Position numbers and translations under genes: made by a program
Origin: an uncultured Eubacterium sp.
Lineage (GTDB): Bacteria > Bacillota > Clostridia > Lachnospirales > Lachnospiraceae
Reading direction: 5' to 3'
Assembly (NCBI GenBank): GCA_910589595.1
Contig: CAJUTM010000017.1
Location: forward strand, 3,160-67,159
DNA length: 64,000 nt
Notes under the pieces: generated by a model
What the model was told of the DNA's origin: nothing
Seen by the model: only the letters and a program-made list of their open reading frames with translations
Database searches by the model: none
In this document: positions 42,736 through 52,723 of the stretch, in pieces
Layout of the letters: the number at the start of each line of letters is the position of its first letter
Position numbering within the stretch: position 1 is the first letter of the stretch

Positions 42736-42765
42736 GACAGGCGTCCTCTTATAAGGGCGCCTGTC
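42736..42765. terminator. Terminator shared by prmA and the YhaN-like gene
   Basis: Arms GACAGGCG (42736-42743) and CGCCTGTC (42758-42765), with inner CCT/AGG pairing, lie between two convergent genes and cover the YhaN-like stop. T-runs are weak. Confidence 0.65.
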
Positions 42766-45394
42766 CGGCTACAGTTCCTGTCCGGCTTTCGTGACAGCTA
42801 AAATATACGACCTGATAGTCTCTGCTTATACATTCCAAAAAATGCAACGCCCGTTTTGTCTTCTCTTCATCTAAGTTGACAAACGGGTCATCCATAATCA
42901 GAAACGGCTTCTCTTTCTGATACATGGCGTCCACGAACGCAAGTCTCGTACAAATGCCAACTAAATCCTGACATCCTTCGCTCAAAAATCTTGTTTCGCG
43001 CTGCAATCCGTGTTCGGTCACAGTCAGATTCACATCCGCGTCGAATTGATACTCTTCTGCCGTTCCTCCGCTCATTATCTGATAATACTTCTGAAATCCC
43101 TGTTCTACCGGCTGCAGATATTTCGCCGTCAGGTGTGCTTTTGCCTCCTGAAGTAACTCCATTGTCTTACACAACCGCTCGTATTTCTGCAGGCCCTCTT
43201 TATAACGCTCTTCCTTTTCTTCGAGTTCCACTTTTAACTCCTGAAGCATATTCCACTGCTCCACATCTTGGGATAAGCGGCTCTCATATTGCCGTATCAG
43301 TTGCTCTACGGCCTTTTGCTCCTCCCCCGTCTCGTGGATTTTTGCGGTCAGTTCCGCGAGAGATTCATCCTCTGCTTCTTCTTTACCCTCACTCTGCAGG
43401 CTTTCTTTCTCGTGCGTTTTCTCAAATGACTCCCTGCGGCCGAGCGCCTTATCATATCGGGCCGACGCCGCCTCATAATCCCGCACGTTCTTCCATAATT
43501 CCTGTAATATATGTTCCGTATCGGAAACATCCCCATATCCCAGTGAAGTCAAATATGTCCGCAATTCGCCAAATTGCTCCTCATAAGCCTCTTTCGCCCT
43601 CTTATCATCGTTTCTCTTTTCCGTCCAGCGTCTCATATTGGCACACTCCACACGCAAAGAGGCAAGCTGGGCCGCCCAGTTTTCTTCTGCCTGTACTTCC
43701 GAGGCAAATTGCTGCAGGAAAGCACGGATGGAAGCCGCCAACTGCTGCGCATGACGCTCATTTTCCTGCCCGCCGGCATTATTTCTCTTCGCCGATAACT
43801 CCTGATATCTTCGTATCCTGTGTACCCATGAATCCAAAAGCTGTTCCAGCTTATCCCGTTCTGCGTCCTGCCCATATTTTGAAATAAAATCATGTATATT
43901 TTCGTATGTTGCCGCCACAAACTGTTCGTCCTGCGCCACCTGTTCGCGCAACTCCTGCAGTTCCCTGTTTTCCGCGGCGTCCGACACGCGCTTCTTTCTA
44001 TGCATAATGGCAAATGCGATACCGGCAGCTTCTACCACCAGCAAAACCATACCGGCGGCAAGATGAAACATCATCACTCCCACAGCGAGCAGAAGCGCAG
44101 GGATACCGACGGGAAAAAACGGCAGTATGGTCTTTTTGTCGTTCTCCATCTGTAACAACATCTTCAGTGTTGCCTTTTTTGCCGCCAATGTGTCTTCTTT
44201 TTGTCTTGCTTTCTGCAGTTCTCTCTGCAACTTCCCGACAACATCCGCAGACGGTACATCATCCTGATATTCTTTTTCCACCCTCTCTATGTATTCTGCT
44301 TCCTCTGCCGTCAGCTCATAAGAAACCATTTCTCTCCGCAGACGGCCAAGTTTCTGGTTATCAATCTCCAGTTCTGCTATTTGCTCTTCGGCGGGATACT
44401 GCCCGCCCCATCTCTCTTTCAGAAGATAATACTGTTCCAATTCCTGCTCCGATAATTCGTTTGCCTTGATAAAATCCGCCAGTTTGCGGCAGTTTTTCTC
44501 CCGCTCCTGATATTCCTCCACTTCTTCTTCGGAGGGAATCGCATCCGGCCGGAGAAAATGTCCTCTCACCATGTCCAGATTATTTTTCTCCTCGTCGCAC
44601 AGCGCACAGAGGTTTTTATATTCCGTGCGAACACTCTGCAAATCCAATTCTCCTGACAGCGCCTGCTGTCGCTTCTCCATCTGCGCCAGCTCTTCTTGCA
44701 GCTTCTTACTCTTTTCCACCTGTTCCAGACGCAGACAATCCGTTTCTTCCATCCTTTTGGATAAGATTTCTTCGTTGCGGATTTGATTTTCCAAATCCGC
44801 CATTTCTTCTTTTAAGCGGTGTAGCGACCCCTTTTTATGGTTCGGCCGCATGCTATTTGTAATATCTTTTAGTCGGGATACCGCGGCGGCAAAATTGTTG
44901 ACGTCGTCGCTTTGATGAATCAGATTCCCTATTTTGGCATTAACGGCGTCAGTGGCATAAGTTTCACAGTCCTGCTGGGAGACAAAAATAGTGCGGCAAA
45001 ACGATTCCCTGTCTATCTGGAATAGCTCCTCGCCAATATTCTTACTGTAATCTGCCGATTCCAAATTGGTATCCATACTGCGCAGGTGGAACTCGTCTTC
45101 TGCCTCTTTTTTCCCGAAAATTCTTGTCATTACATAACTTTTGCCGCCCACGGCAAAAACAACGCTGCCACCGTAAGTCCCTTTCTGCCACGGCTGATAG
45201 CGCTTTCTCTCATTCACCAGTTCATCTCTTTTTTTCTCCCCGTCAAAGCCGTAAAACATGACGCACAAAAAAGCCGCCAGCGTACTCTTTCCCCAACCGT
45301 TTTCCTTACAAAATATTTGACAATGCTCCGAAAAATCAAATGAGACGTCGCTCAGCTTGCCGAAATTTTCTATTCTGGCGCTTATCAGTTTCAT
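42749..45394 (-). CDS. SMC-like ATPase, YhaN family
   Basis: This 881-aa protein has an N-terminal ATPase half with P-loop KENGWGKST near residue 32 (Lys in place of the usual first Gly), and a C-terminal half with EGCQDLVGICTRLAFVDAMY and Walker B FLIMDDPFVNLD. Two long coiled coils flank a central hydrophobic segment near residues 425-460 (LLAVGVMMFHLAAGMVLLVV), which could be a membrane insert. This is the plan of YhaN/SbcC-like partners of YhaO/SbcD nucleases, and the nuclease gene lies directly upstream. Together they probably process DNA ends or hairpins. Confidence 0.88.
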   Translation of the reverse strand: MKLISARIENFGKLSDVSFDFSEHCQIFCKENGWGKSTLAAFLCVMFYGFDGEKKRDELVNERKRYQPWQKGTYGGSVVFAVGGKSYVMTRIFGKKEAEDEFHLRSMDTNLESADYSKNIGEELFQIDRESFCRTIFVSQQDCETYATDAVNAKIGNLIHQSDDVNNFAAAVSRLKDITNSMRPNHKKGSLHRLKEEMADLENQIRNEEILSKRMEETDCLRLEQVEKSKKLQEELAQMEKRQQALSGELDLQSVRTEYKNLCALCDEEKNNLDMVRGHFLRPDAIPSEEEVEEYQEREKNCRKLADFIKANELSEQELEQYYLLKERWGGQYPAEEQIAELEIDNQKLGRLRREMVSYELTAEEAEYIERVEKEYQDDVPSADVVGKLQRELQKARQKEDTLAAKKATLKMLLQMENDKKTILPFFPVGIPALLLAVGVMMFHLAAGMVLLVVEAAGIAFAIMHRKKRVSDAAENRELQELREQVAQDEQFVAATYENIHDFISKYGQDAERDKLEQLLDSWVHRIRRYQELSAKRNNAGGQENERHAQQLAASIRAFLQQFASEVQAEENWAAQLASLRVECANMRRWTEKRNDDKRAKEAYEEQFGELRTYLTSLGYGDVSDTEHILQELWKNVRDYEAASARYDKALGRRESFEKTHEKESLQSEGKEEAEDESLAELTAKIHETGEEQKAVEQLIRQYESRLSQDVEQWNMLQELKVELEEKEERYKEGLQKYERLCKTMELLQEAKAHLTAKYLQPVEQGFQKYYQIMSGGTAEEYQFDADVNLTVTEHGLQRETRFLSEGCQDLVGICTRLAFVDAMYQKEKPFLIMDDPFVNLDEEKTKRALHFLECISRDYQVVYFSCHESRTGTVAGQAPL

Positions 45395-45420
45395 ATCTGT
45401 ATCTCCATTTCTGAACGTTT

Positions 45421-46527
45421 TTAACCTATCTCTTCCCCCGCCAAAGCCTGAATGCCAAAGCGGATAATGGCCCCTTTGTCTTCTTCCGACATATCTTCTC
45501 CAGCCCGAACAGTTCTCACAAACTCTCCTTTCAGCGATATATCAGCAGCAAACGAATCATAGTCAACACGAATACCGGAATTATCCCGAATGCGGACAAA
45601 ATAATACCCGTCTTTCAGCCAATTCACAAGATAATCGAGATTTTTTTCACACTCTATATCGACCATTCCCTGTAAAACAATCCGGAGCAGATGTCGCTTA
45701 TCGTAAGATAACAATTGCAGCCGCTCCTCTATGCGGCGCATAATCCCGCTTGTATTCATACAACCGCTGATATCAACCGCAACCTCATACAAATTGCGGT
45801 ATGCAAATGGCACAAATTCGCACGAGTACGTCCCCTGCTGCAAATCAATATCCAAAAGAACAAAACCATGTTCGCCGCATTCATCGAACCCCCGCCCCTC
45901 CAGACATCCGGCATAGCAGTAAGTTCCGCGGGAATCCAAACGCTTCTTTTTGTATGTATGAACATGCCCCAAAGCTAAATAGTCAATACCTTTATTGCGC
46001 ATATGACTGAGCGGAATCACCTCTGTCCTGTCTCTCGATTCGTGTTCGGATTCCTGTCCGTGAAGCATGACAATATTAAAATCTTTCAAATTCAGTGACA
46101 GCGAATGGCTCGCATAACCGGCATTCTCTTTTGTCAGTTCCAATCCGGAAATAACCAGACGCTTTCCATCCTCTTCTCTTACATAATTGCGCCATTCTTC
46201 CCCAAACTGTTTCAGGTTGACCGGCAAACTCTGCTCTTCTGCTGCCGAGAAATTCTCGTCATGGTTTCCCTGCAAATAATAAAATGTAATCTGCTCATTT
46301 TCTTCTATCGCCTGTCTGACTGACTTTCGCGCAGTTGCCGATACGTTTTTTCTGTCAAAGAGGTCTCCCGCAATCAAAATCGCCTCAACCTCGTTCTCTC
46401 TCGCATATTCTACCATCCGCTCAAAAGTGCGAAGCAGCTCCGCTTTGCGCTCTTGCGCCTTTTCTTTTGACAGATGTGTCGTCATTGCCGAATCCAAATG
46501 TAAATCAGCACAATGTATAAGTTTCAC
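45421..46527 (-). CDS. SbcD/YhaO-like DNA repair exonuclease
   Basis: This 368-aa metallophosphoesterase has the motifs HCADLHLDS, AGDLFDR, GNHDEN and LGHVHTYKK of the Mre11/SbcD/YhaO group. The start is a GTG at 46527 behind GAGGGG. The frame extends upstream to 46611 only through the terminator of the xylanase gene. It is followed after 26 bp by its ATPase partner. Confidence 0.9.
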   Translation of the reverse strand: MKLIHCADLHLDSAMTTHLSKEKAQERKAELLRTFERMVEYARENEVEAILIAGDLFDRKNVSATARKSVRQAIEENEQITFYYLQGNHDENFSAAEEQSLPVNLKQFGEEWRNYVREEDGKRLVISGLELTKENAGYASHSLSLNLKDFNIVMLHGQESEHESRDRTEVIPLSHMRNKGIDYLALGHVHTYKKKRLDSRGTYCYAGCLEGRGFDECGEHGFVLLDIDLQQGTYSCEFVPFAYRNLYEVAVDISGCMNTSGIMRRIEERLQLLSYDKRHLLRIVLQGMVDIECEKNLDYLVNWLKDGYYFVRIRDNSGIRVDYDSFAADISLKGEFVRTVRAGEDMSEEDKGAIIRFGIQALAGEEIG

Positions 46528-46556
46528 AGGGCATTCCCCTCTCTGATAATTATAAA

Positions 46557-46601
46557 AGAAACTGTCGGGGCGGACATATAAGAACGCCCCCGACAGTTTC
46601 T
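46557..46601 (-). terminator. Xylanase terminator
   Basis: Perfect 14-bp arms (46557-46570 and 46588-46601), AGAAACTGTCGGGG and its complement, are followed by TTTTAT on the minus strand, just after the xylanase stop. Confidence 0.88.
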
Positions 46602-46629
46602 CATAATTCATAACTTAGCGTATGATTGT

Positions 46630-48978
46630 TTAATCCCAATAACGTTTCTTTGCGTCAATTACTGTATAGAACGCTGATTTTGGTGCAAACAATCCACTGA
46701 ACAGACATGGTTTACCACTTGCTCTCCACGATACACCATCATGCAGACTCCAAATCGTAATACCGGTAATCTTAGCGCCTTTCTTCTTGCTCTGAAGAAG
46801 GGAACCAAAAATCTGGTCATAGTATGCAGCCTGATCCTGATCAGTTTTGCCATTAAGAGTAGCATCTAACTCAGTTACCTGAATTTCCATTTCCGGCATA
46901 TTTACACGGAAGCACTCCAGTGCCTGTGCATATACATCCGCTGAATGAGCAGGGTCGCCTGTCGTCAGGTGGGACTGCATTCCAATACCGTCACAGATTT
47001 GACCATCTTCGTTAATGAAGTCAATCAAATGTACAATCTCTTCCGGACACTGATAGCAGTTGAAATCATTATAGAACATTTTCACGTCTTTGCGGTCATA
47101 CTTCTCCAAAATCTCATGCGCCCACTTAAAGGTATCCTTTACAAAGGATGGACGAAGCGTTACGCCGGTACCTGCCTCAGGGTCAAGCGTATTGTAAATC
47201 GTGTGGAAATATGTGCCCTGTGCACCTTTACTGTGCAGGTACTCATTTACGGCGTCATATGCATAAAGTACGCATTTGCTCTTATCGTTGCCGGCAAGTT
47301 CCAAATCTTTCTTCACAATATGCTCAAGTGTGGATTTTACAAAGTACTCCAGACGGCGGTCCATATTTTCTTTTGAAGTATTATACTTCTTGCTTGCCGT
47401 CGGTCTCCATGCTTTCTGGAAGAAATATGTAGGCATCTGTGCATGCCAACACAATGTATGTCCACGAAGTTTCAAACCTTTCTCATGGCAGACTTCCAAA
47501 ATCTTGTCAATCATTTCTAAATCCAAGTCAGGGAATACAATTTCGCCTTTGGAGTTCTTATTGTCTTCATCCTGCTCATAGCCTTCCGGAATATAGAAGC
47601 CTTTTGCCTTTGCCTCTTCTACCGTAATCTCTGTCATTTCTTTTTTACCCATGATAGATTCCGGTTTCATTTCATTACCCGGAGTGATAGCATTGTACTG
47701 GTTCGTAATGAACTCAATACCTTTATCTCCGAGGATGGCGTCAGAACCGGTTCCGGCTGCAACGATTGGGAATACATCCTTATAAACATCCTTCAGGGAA
47801 GCGATGCTCTTATCGCTGCTTGTAGCTTCCTTTTTTGTAATCTTCATATCATCGACGTAGATTTCGCCTTTTGATGTGTCGTCACTCTGGAAATAGAAGC
47901 CGTAGAAATACATATCATCCGGCACGGTTATGTTCGCCTTGAACTGCTTCCAGACACCTTTACATGTCCAGCGTGTCTCTGTCAGACGGTCAGGCATGTA
48001 AGCATATGTCTCGTCGGTAAACTCAGTTGCTTTTACCTGCTCGTTGAAGTTCAAAGCGCTTGTCGGACTGTAAGCCCATACACTTACTTCATATGTAGCG
48101 CCGGCTTCCAATTTGCCTTTCAGGTTTAGCATCGGGCCCTGCCACTCTTTGGAGTTCGCATCACGATAGCACTTCAATACCTTACCGGTACGCGGTTTAT
48201 AAGCGCTGTTCGTTGATTCCGGTACGTCCTTGGCATCAATAACTTCCAGATAATCCTTATCCGTGTTGTTATCCGCTGCTGAGGAACGCAGGATAAAGCG
48301 GCTGATACCGTCTGGACATTCTTCTGTCGTATCACAGGCGCTCTTCTTCGTACCAACTTCAAGACCTTCAAAGTCTTCATCATAAACTACAGCCGTCTCC
48401 GGATCTACTGCCGGACTCGGTGGTGTCGTCGGCAATGTGTTCGGGTCTACCTGCTTCGGTGCGGTAACTGTCTTGTAGCTGTCATCCAGTTTGCGAAGTC
48501 CGCCGCCCGCTGTCGGTGTCGCTGTCGGGCCGTCTGACGCAGGTGGCGTCACATTTGTACCGCCGGTTGATGGTGTCGGTGTCGCACCTGTGCCGCCGGT
48601 TGATGGTGTCGGTGTCGTTTTATCCGATGCTTTCTTTACCTTAACGGTACATGTCTTCTTATAAGTCTTTTTACCAACTTTAATCTTAGCGGTCAGCTTT
48701 GCACTGCCTGCTTTTTTACCTTTAACTGTTACACTATTTTTCTTTTTCTTGGAAAGAGAGATAATCTTCTTTCCTTTCTTTGCCAAAGACCATTTTGTTT
48801 TCTTGATTTTCTTGGCCTTTACCCCTTTTACCGTCACTTTCTTTGTCTTTCCTACCTGTACGGAAACGCCTTTCAGCTTTGGTTTAGCCGCTGCCTGAGC
48901 TTCCGGTGCAGCAATGGCAGGAATCATCATGGAAAGTGCCACGGCAGAAACAATAATACTTCTGAATTGTCTCTTCAC
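46630..48978 (-). CDS. Secreted GH10 endo-1,4-beta-xylanase with lysine-rich Ig-like module and CBM-like domain
   Basis: This 782-aa protein has a signal peptide ending near EAQAA. A Lys-rich Ig-like module (about 32-117, KIKVGKKTYKKTCTVKVKK) and a Thr/Pro/Gly linker follow. A beta-sandwich carbohydrate-binding-like domain (about 205-385) comes next, and a GH10 catalytic domain fills about 390-782. The acid/base Glu is in DAVNEYLH and the nucleophile in VTELDATL; LRGHTLCWHAQMPTYF and IWSLHDG are also typical. It cuts beta-1,4-xylan chains outside the cell. The GTG start at 48978 is behind GGAGG; the longer frame lacks a signal peptide at its start. There is no LPXTG motif, so the basic module may hold it on the surface. 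Confidence 0.93.
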   Translation of the reverse strand: MKRQFRSIIVSAVALSMMIPAIAAPEAQAAAKPKLKGVSVQVGKTKKVTVKGVKAKKIKKTKWSLAKKGKKIISLSKKKKNSVTVKGKKAGSAKLTAKIKVGKKTYKKTCTVKVKKASDKTTPTPSTGGTGATPTPSTGGTNVTPPASDGPTATPTAGGGLRKLDDSYKTVTAPKQVDPNTLPTTPPSPAVDPETAVVYDEDFEGLEVGTKKSACDTTEECPDGISRFILRSSAADNNTDKDYLEVIDAKDVPESTNSAYKPRTGKVLKCYRDANSKEWQGPMLNLKGKLEAGATYEVSVWAYSPTSALNFNEQVKATEFTDETYAYMPDRLTETRWTCKGVWKQFKANITVPDDMYFYGFYFQSDDTSKGEIYVDDMKITKKEATSSDKSIASLKDVYKDVFPIVAAGTGSDAILGDKGIEFITNQYNAITPGNEMKPESIMGKKEMTEITVEEAKAKGFYIPEGYEQDEDNKNSKGEIVFPDLDLEMIDKILEVCHEKGLKLRGHTLCWHAQMPTYFFQKAWRPTASKKYNTSKENMDRRLEYFVKSTLEHIVKKDLELAGNDKSKCVLYAYDAVNEYLHSKGAQGTYFHTIYNTLDPEAGTGVTLRPSFVKDTFKWAHEILEKYDRKDVKMFYNDFNCYQCPEEIVHLIDFINEDGQICDGIGMQSHLTTGDPAHSADVYAQALECFRVNMPEMEIQVTELDATLNGKTDQDQAAYYDQIFGSLLQSKKKGAKITGITIWSLHDGVSWRASGKPCLFSGLFAPKSAFYTVIDAKKRYWD

Positions 48979-49086
48979 TGTCTCATCCTCCTTTAATATG
49001 TTGTTTTTACATAGAAAAACGTAATTTAAGTATAGCATTGACGCCTTTCTTTTCCATTGAACTATCTAGCATAATTATTGATACAT

Positions 49087-49929
49087 TTAGCAGTCGCTTA
49101 AGAATCTCTTTATCTTTTTCATTCTCTCTTTTGTCATGCGAAAGCCGTGCCAGTATGCCATTTCCAATTTGCGCACATCGCTTTCAAAACTGTTCAGCAG
49201 ATGGTTCGGGCGGAGAAGCATTGCCTTTCCCTCTTTTACAAGCTGTTCACAAAATTTCACCTCCTCGTTATATCGTTCCGGACGGCTTTTGATTGCCTTT
49301 TTCATCTCCGGATATTTTCTTCCCAGCACACGGATACCCATTTTATCGTATTTCCCGAGGTGCTTGACATATCCGTGCGGCTGTGTGAGTACAATAATTA
49401 CTTTATCACATCCGTCGGCCAGCGCTTTGCGAACCGGAATCGGGTCTGCCAGACCGCCGTCGTAATACTTTTGTCCATCCATCTCAATCGCAGGAAAAAA
49501 CACCGGCAGCGCGCAGGTAGCACGCAGCATTGTATATTGTTCGTCCATATCCATCGCATTCTTATATTCTGCCTGTCCGGTAACGGCATTTGTCACCCCC
49601 ACCAGACAAGTACCCGTATAAGAGCGGAACGTCTCCATATCAAAAGGAATCAGTTTATTGGGGATTTCACCAAATACAAAATCCAGTCCGAACAGACTCT
49701 TCTCTTTTATCAGGTTCTGCCGGCTCATATATCGCTTGTCATTCCGGTATTTCTGCACAATTTCCAAATTTCTCTGTGGCTGTTTCGATATATAGGAAAC
49801 ACCGTCCGCAATTCCGGCCGATACTCCGATACAATAGGGAAGCAAAATATTTTCCGATAACAGGGCGTCCATTACGCCGCAACTGTAAATAGGACGAAAC
49901 GTACCGCCCTCTAATATAATCCCAGTCAT
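49087..49929 (-). CDS. Patatin-like phospholipase
   Basis: This 280-aa protein has the oxyanion-hole motif EGGTFRPIYS near residue 7, the nucleophile Ser37 in GVSAG and the Asp157 of DGG in YYDGGLADP, forming the patatin Ser-Asp dyad. It is probably a cytoplasmic lipid acyl hydrolase. The start at 49929 is behind AAAGGAG. No clear promoter or operon partner is visible. Confidence 0.9.
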   Translation of the reverse strand: MTGIILEGGTFRPIYSCGVMDALLSENILLPYCIGVSAGIADGVSYISKQPQRNLEIVQKYRNDKRYMSRQNLIKEKSLFGLDFVFGEIPNKLIPFDMETFRSYTGTCLVGVTNAVTGQAEYKNAMDMDEQYTMLRATCALPVFFPAIEMDGQKYYDGGLADPIPVRKALADGCDKVIIVLTQPHGYVKHLGKYDKMGIRVLGRKYPEMKKAIKSRPERYNEEVKFCEQLVKEGKAMLLRPNHLLNSFESDVRKLEMAYWHGFRMTKERMKKIKRFLSDC

Positions 49930-50073
49930 ATTCGTACTCCTTTCATCTGTTATTCCCATTTTACCATAGAAGCGTTGGACTAGCAAACAGAAAAGAGTAT
50001 TTGCATAAGTTTTCCATCTTATAAAATCATCATCGGGCCGGCCGGAACGCTCACTGTGCACATATCAAAATCC

Positions 50074-50101
50074 TTGCTTCCTGTGAACGATATGTTATAA
50101 T
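50074..50101 (+). promoter_or_regulatory. Promoter of the VanW gene
   Basis: TTGCTT (50074-50079), 16 bp and a perfect TATAAT (50096-50101) lie about 55 bp upstream of the start. Confidence 0.65.
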
Positions 50102-50156
50102 ATAATCAACACGGAGCAACCACGGAATTTAGTTTGATATCTGAATGGAGATAAAT

Positions 50157-51470
50157 ATGAAAAAACGTACGGGCATATTTGCCGTTTTAATACTGGTGCT
50201 GCTTACATTTTGCGGCATTATATCGCTGTATCTGTATCTTCCCTACTGGAATCTGCAGCAGCAGAAAATACTTCAGGAGCAGAAACTGGCGGTAGATTTA
50301 TACAAAGATATTTCTTATCCCAATAAAAGTATCGGGGACGTCAATCTGACCCGCATGAACGCCGCGTCATTGACTGCCCTTCTGCAAAAAGAACGCAAGC
50401 CTTATGACGACAGCACGGCGACACTGCAAATCAATAACGACACAATCAAATACACGATGAAAGATTTGGGACAGCATATTTACTACAAATGTTCCGACGG
50501 CTCGACGTTCGAATCGGGAGAAGAAGATGCCCTTGCCCGCTACATAGTATCGATAGACAAAAAGCGTTCCATTAAAGAGCAGTATGACATTATTAAGGGA
50601 AATGAAGAGGCCACAACACTGAAAATTTCCATTCAGTGCGAGTGTCGGGAAGCGCAGCTCAATAAAATAATACGCGCTCTCTCAAAAAAATACGACGTTG
50701 CTGCCGAAAATTCCCGCATTACCTCTTCTTATGTCGTCCTGCCGGCAAAAGAGGGCTGCGTACTGGATACGCAGACGATTGCCAAAGAACTGCGTACTTA
50801 CCTTAACCGACAGACTACAAAAAATTTTTCGGGCGGATACAAAACAACGAAAGTCAAACCCGTCTGGTATCCGGAAGACTTAAAAAAGGTCAACACACTA
50901 ATTGCCCGTCACACAACTACTTTTAAGGAAAACACTTCCCGCGGCTACAACATTCGTCTGGCTGCTTCCCGCCTTAACGGCGTCTGTCTTCTTCCCGGAG
51001 AGGACATTTCATTTCTGGATGTTCTGTACAACAAAAAGGATAAGAAGTCTTATAAAAAATCTGACGCCTTTTTCCGCGGAGACGTTGTTCAAGCTGAAGG
51101 CGGCGGTATTTGTCAGGTTTCCACAACTGCTTACCACACCTTTCTTCTCGCAGGGATTGTACCGCAAAAGCGCTATCCACACAGCATGCCGGTCGGCTAT
51201 TCCAAATTGGGACTGGACGCGGCGCTTTCCGTAGGCGGAAAAGATTTAATCATCAAAAATACCCTTGATGTACCAATCCTTATTCTCTGTAAAGCACAAA
51301 AGGGCACTCTGACCGTGGCCATTCAATCTTATAAAGACGCCCTGAAAGGAAAGACCTATAAACCGAGAAGCGAGAAAATTACGGATAAGGAGGCAAAGAC
51401 TTTCCTCGACGTATACGTCGGGAAAACGAAACAGGAAACCATTTCTTTATCCCATGATACTTATAACTAA
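50157..51470 (+). CDS. VanW family membrane-anchored protein
   Basis: This 437-aa protein has an N-terminal transmembrane helix (about 7-27), a helical/beta spacer resembling a peptidoglycan-binding (YoaR-type) region (about 60-225) and the VanW domain (about 260-380) with GVCLLPGEDISFLDVL and EGGGICQVSTTAYH and PVGYSKLGLDA. VanW is linked to cell-wall biology, but its reaction is unknown. The ATG at 50157 is preceded by GGAG; an ATG at 50145 is also in frame. Confidence 0.88.
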   Translation: MKKRTGIFAVLILVLLTFCGIISLYLYLPYWNLQQQKILQEQKLAVDLYKDISYPNKSIGDVNLTRMNAASLTALLQKERKPYDDSTATLQINNDTIKYTMKDLGQHIYYKCSDGSTFESGEEDALARYIVSIDKKRSIKEQYDIIKGNEEATTLKISIQCECREAQLNKIIRALSKKYDVAAENSRITSSYVVLPAKEGCVLDTQTIAKELRTYLNRQTTKNFSGGYKTTKVKPVWYPEDLKKVNTLIARHTTTFKENTSRGYNIRLAASRLNGVCLLPGEDISFLDVLYNKKDKKSYKKSDAFFRGDVVQAEGGGICQVSTTAYHTFLLAGIVPQKRYPHSMPVGYSKLGLDAALSVGGKDLIIKNTLDVPILILCKAQKGTLTVAIQSYKDALKGKTYKPRSEKITDKEAKTFLDVYVGKTKQETISLSHDTYN

Positions 51471-51475
51471 AATTG

Positions 51476-52714
51476 TTACATATATTTCAATATCGGGCCC
51501 CAGCCGTTCTCCTCAAAAGGCACGACTAAAGGATTTTTTGTCTCGTCATATTCGACAAGAGCGCCGTTACATGCTCCCCCCATATTAGGCAGCTTTGTAT
51601 ACCCTCCGAAGAGAATAAAAAAGCGCTTTTCTTTCACTTTATATTTGCGGAGCAATTCATTCATCTTATCGGTATCTATCAACAGCTCATTTTCTTTAAC
51701 CGCTATGGCTGAACGCACTTCTTCACAATCCGGAAGCAGTTGTTCCGCGGCATTGTAATTTGTTACCAGTATACATCTGTCCTCGGAATAGCGCGGATAT
51801 GATACGGCTTTCACGCTTGCCAGCGTACTAACGGCAACCGCAAAAGCGAGAATGTACATTGCTGCGATATGTCTCTGATGAACCCGACAGCACCTCTTTA
51901 TGTTTTGAAATCTCGTCTTTAAATTCCGAAACTGCTTATCACCGACAAAAGTAGCATATAACGCCCCCTGCTCTTTACTTTCCTGCAGCAGGCGGATACT
52001 TTTCAGCAGCAGATTTCCATATTCTTTGGCACTCATATCTGACAAATGCATACACAGTGTATCACAACAATTTTCCATATCGGCTTTCAGCCATTTGACA
52101 GCGCCAATCAGCAGCGGATTAGGCCACAACAGACAGCGGATACCATTCCATATGCCGAAAATCAACAGGTGTCCTAAGCGGATATGTGCGTGCTCATGTA
52201 ATACGATTACTTCCAGCTCTTCTTCGGACATACATTGCAAAAACACCTCCGGCACTACAATACGATGGCGTATCCAGCCAATAGTAAACGGTGTGACCGC
52301 CTCCGGCCCCACATAAACTTTAATTCCCCCGCAGCAGACGGCAGGCAGTCTTTTTATCATGCGCATGAGACGGTATTTCTTTCTGAGCAAAAATGCCGCC
52401 ATTACCACGACACCGCCGATATAAATCCATTTAACCGCGGCAACTTCAAAACAGAATTTTGTCCACCAAAAAGTAGCTTTCACAAACACGGGATTTTCAT
52501 AACAGGCATGCAATTTCCCCAAAAAGGGCAAAATGACAATAACCGACCACACAACTGCTCTTCCAAATATGCAGCGCCTTAATATCGTTTTGCGCAACAT
52601 ATAAATGCATAACAATACCGGCACGGAAAACAGCACGCAGCGGCCTAACTGAATCGTATAATACATACAGCCAAAGCTGATTATCTCTTGCAGATTAAGA
52701 AACCATAGCGACAT
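51476..52714 (-). CDS. blaR1: BlaR1/MecR1-type membrane protease (M56)
   Basis: This 412-aa protein has several transmembrane helices (about 28-45, 52-68, 95-112 and 285-300) and the zinc-protease motif HEHAH at 173-177 with downstream ENCCDTL. In the classical proteins a C-terminal penicillin-binding sensor domain follows; here only about 110 residues remain outside the membrane and no SxxK sensor motif is visible. It should release the BlaI-type repressor by proteolysis in response to an unknown signal. It overlaps no gene but follows the regulator by 9 bp. Confidence 0.85.
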   Translation of the reverse strand: MSLWFLNLQEIISFGCMYYTIQLGRCVLFSVPVLLCIYMLRKTILRRCIFGRAVVWSVIVILPFLGKLHACYENPVFVKATFWWTKFCFEVAAVKWIYIGGVVVMAAFLLRKKYRLMRMIKRLPAVCCGGIKVYVGPEAVTPFTIGWIRHRIVVPEVFLQCMSEEELEVIVLHEHAHIRLGHLLIFGIWNGIRCLLWPNPLLIGAVKWLKADMENCCDTLCMHLSDMSAKEYGNLLLKSIRLLQESKEQGALYATFVGDKQFRNLKTRFQNIKRCCRVHQRHIAAMYILAFAVAVSTLASVKAVSYPRYSEDRCILVTNYNAAEQLLPDCEEVRSAIAVKENELLIDTDKMNELLRKYKVKEKRFFILFGGYTKLPNMGGACNGALVEYDETKNPLVVPFEENGWGPILKYM

Positions 52715-52723
52715 TGATACACC

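Noticed and set aside
43001..43887. Long plus-strand frame opposite the YhaN-like gene
   Set aside because: It is the complement of a coiled-coil coding region, has no ribosome binding site and is rich in Pro and Ser as expected for antisense of such sequence.
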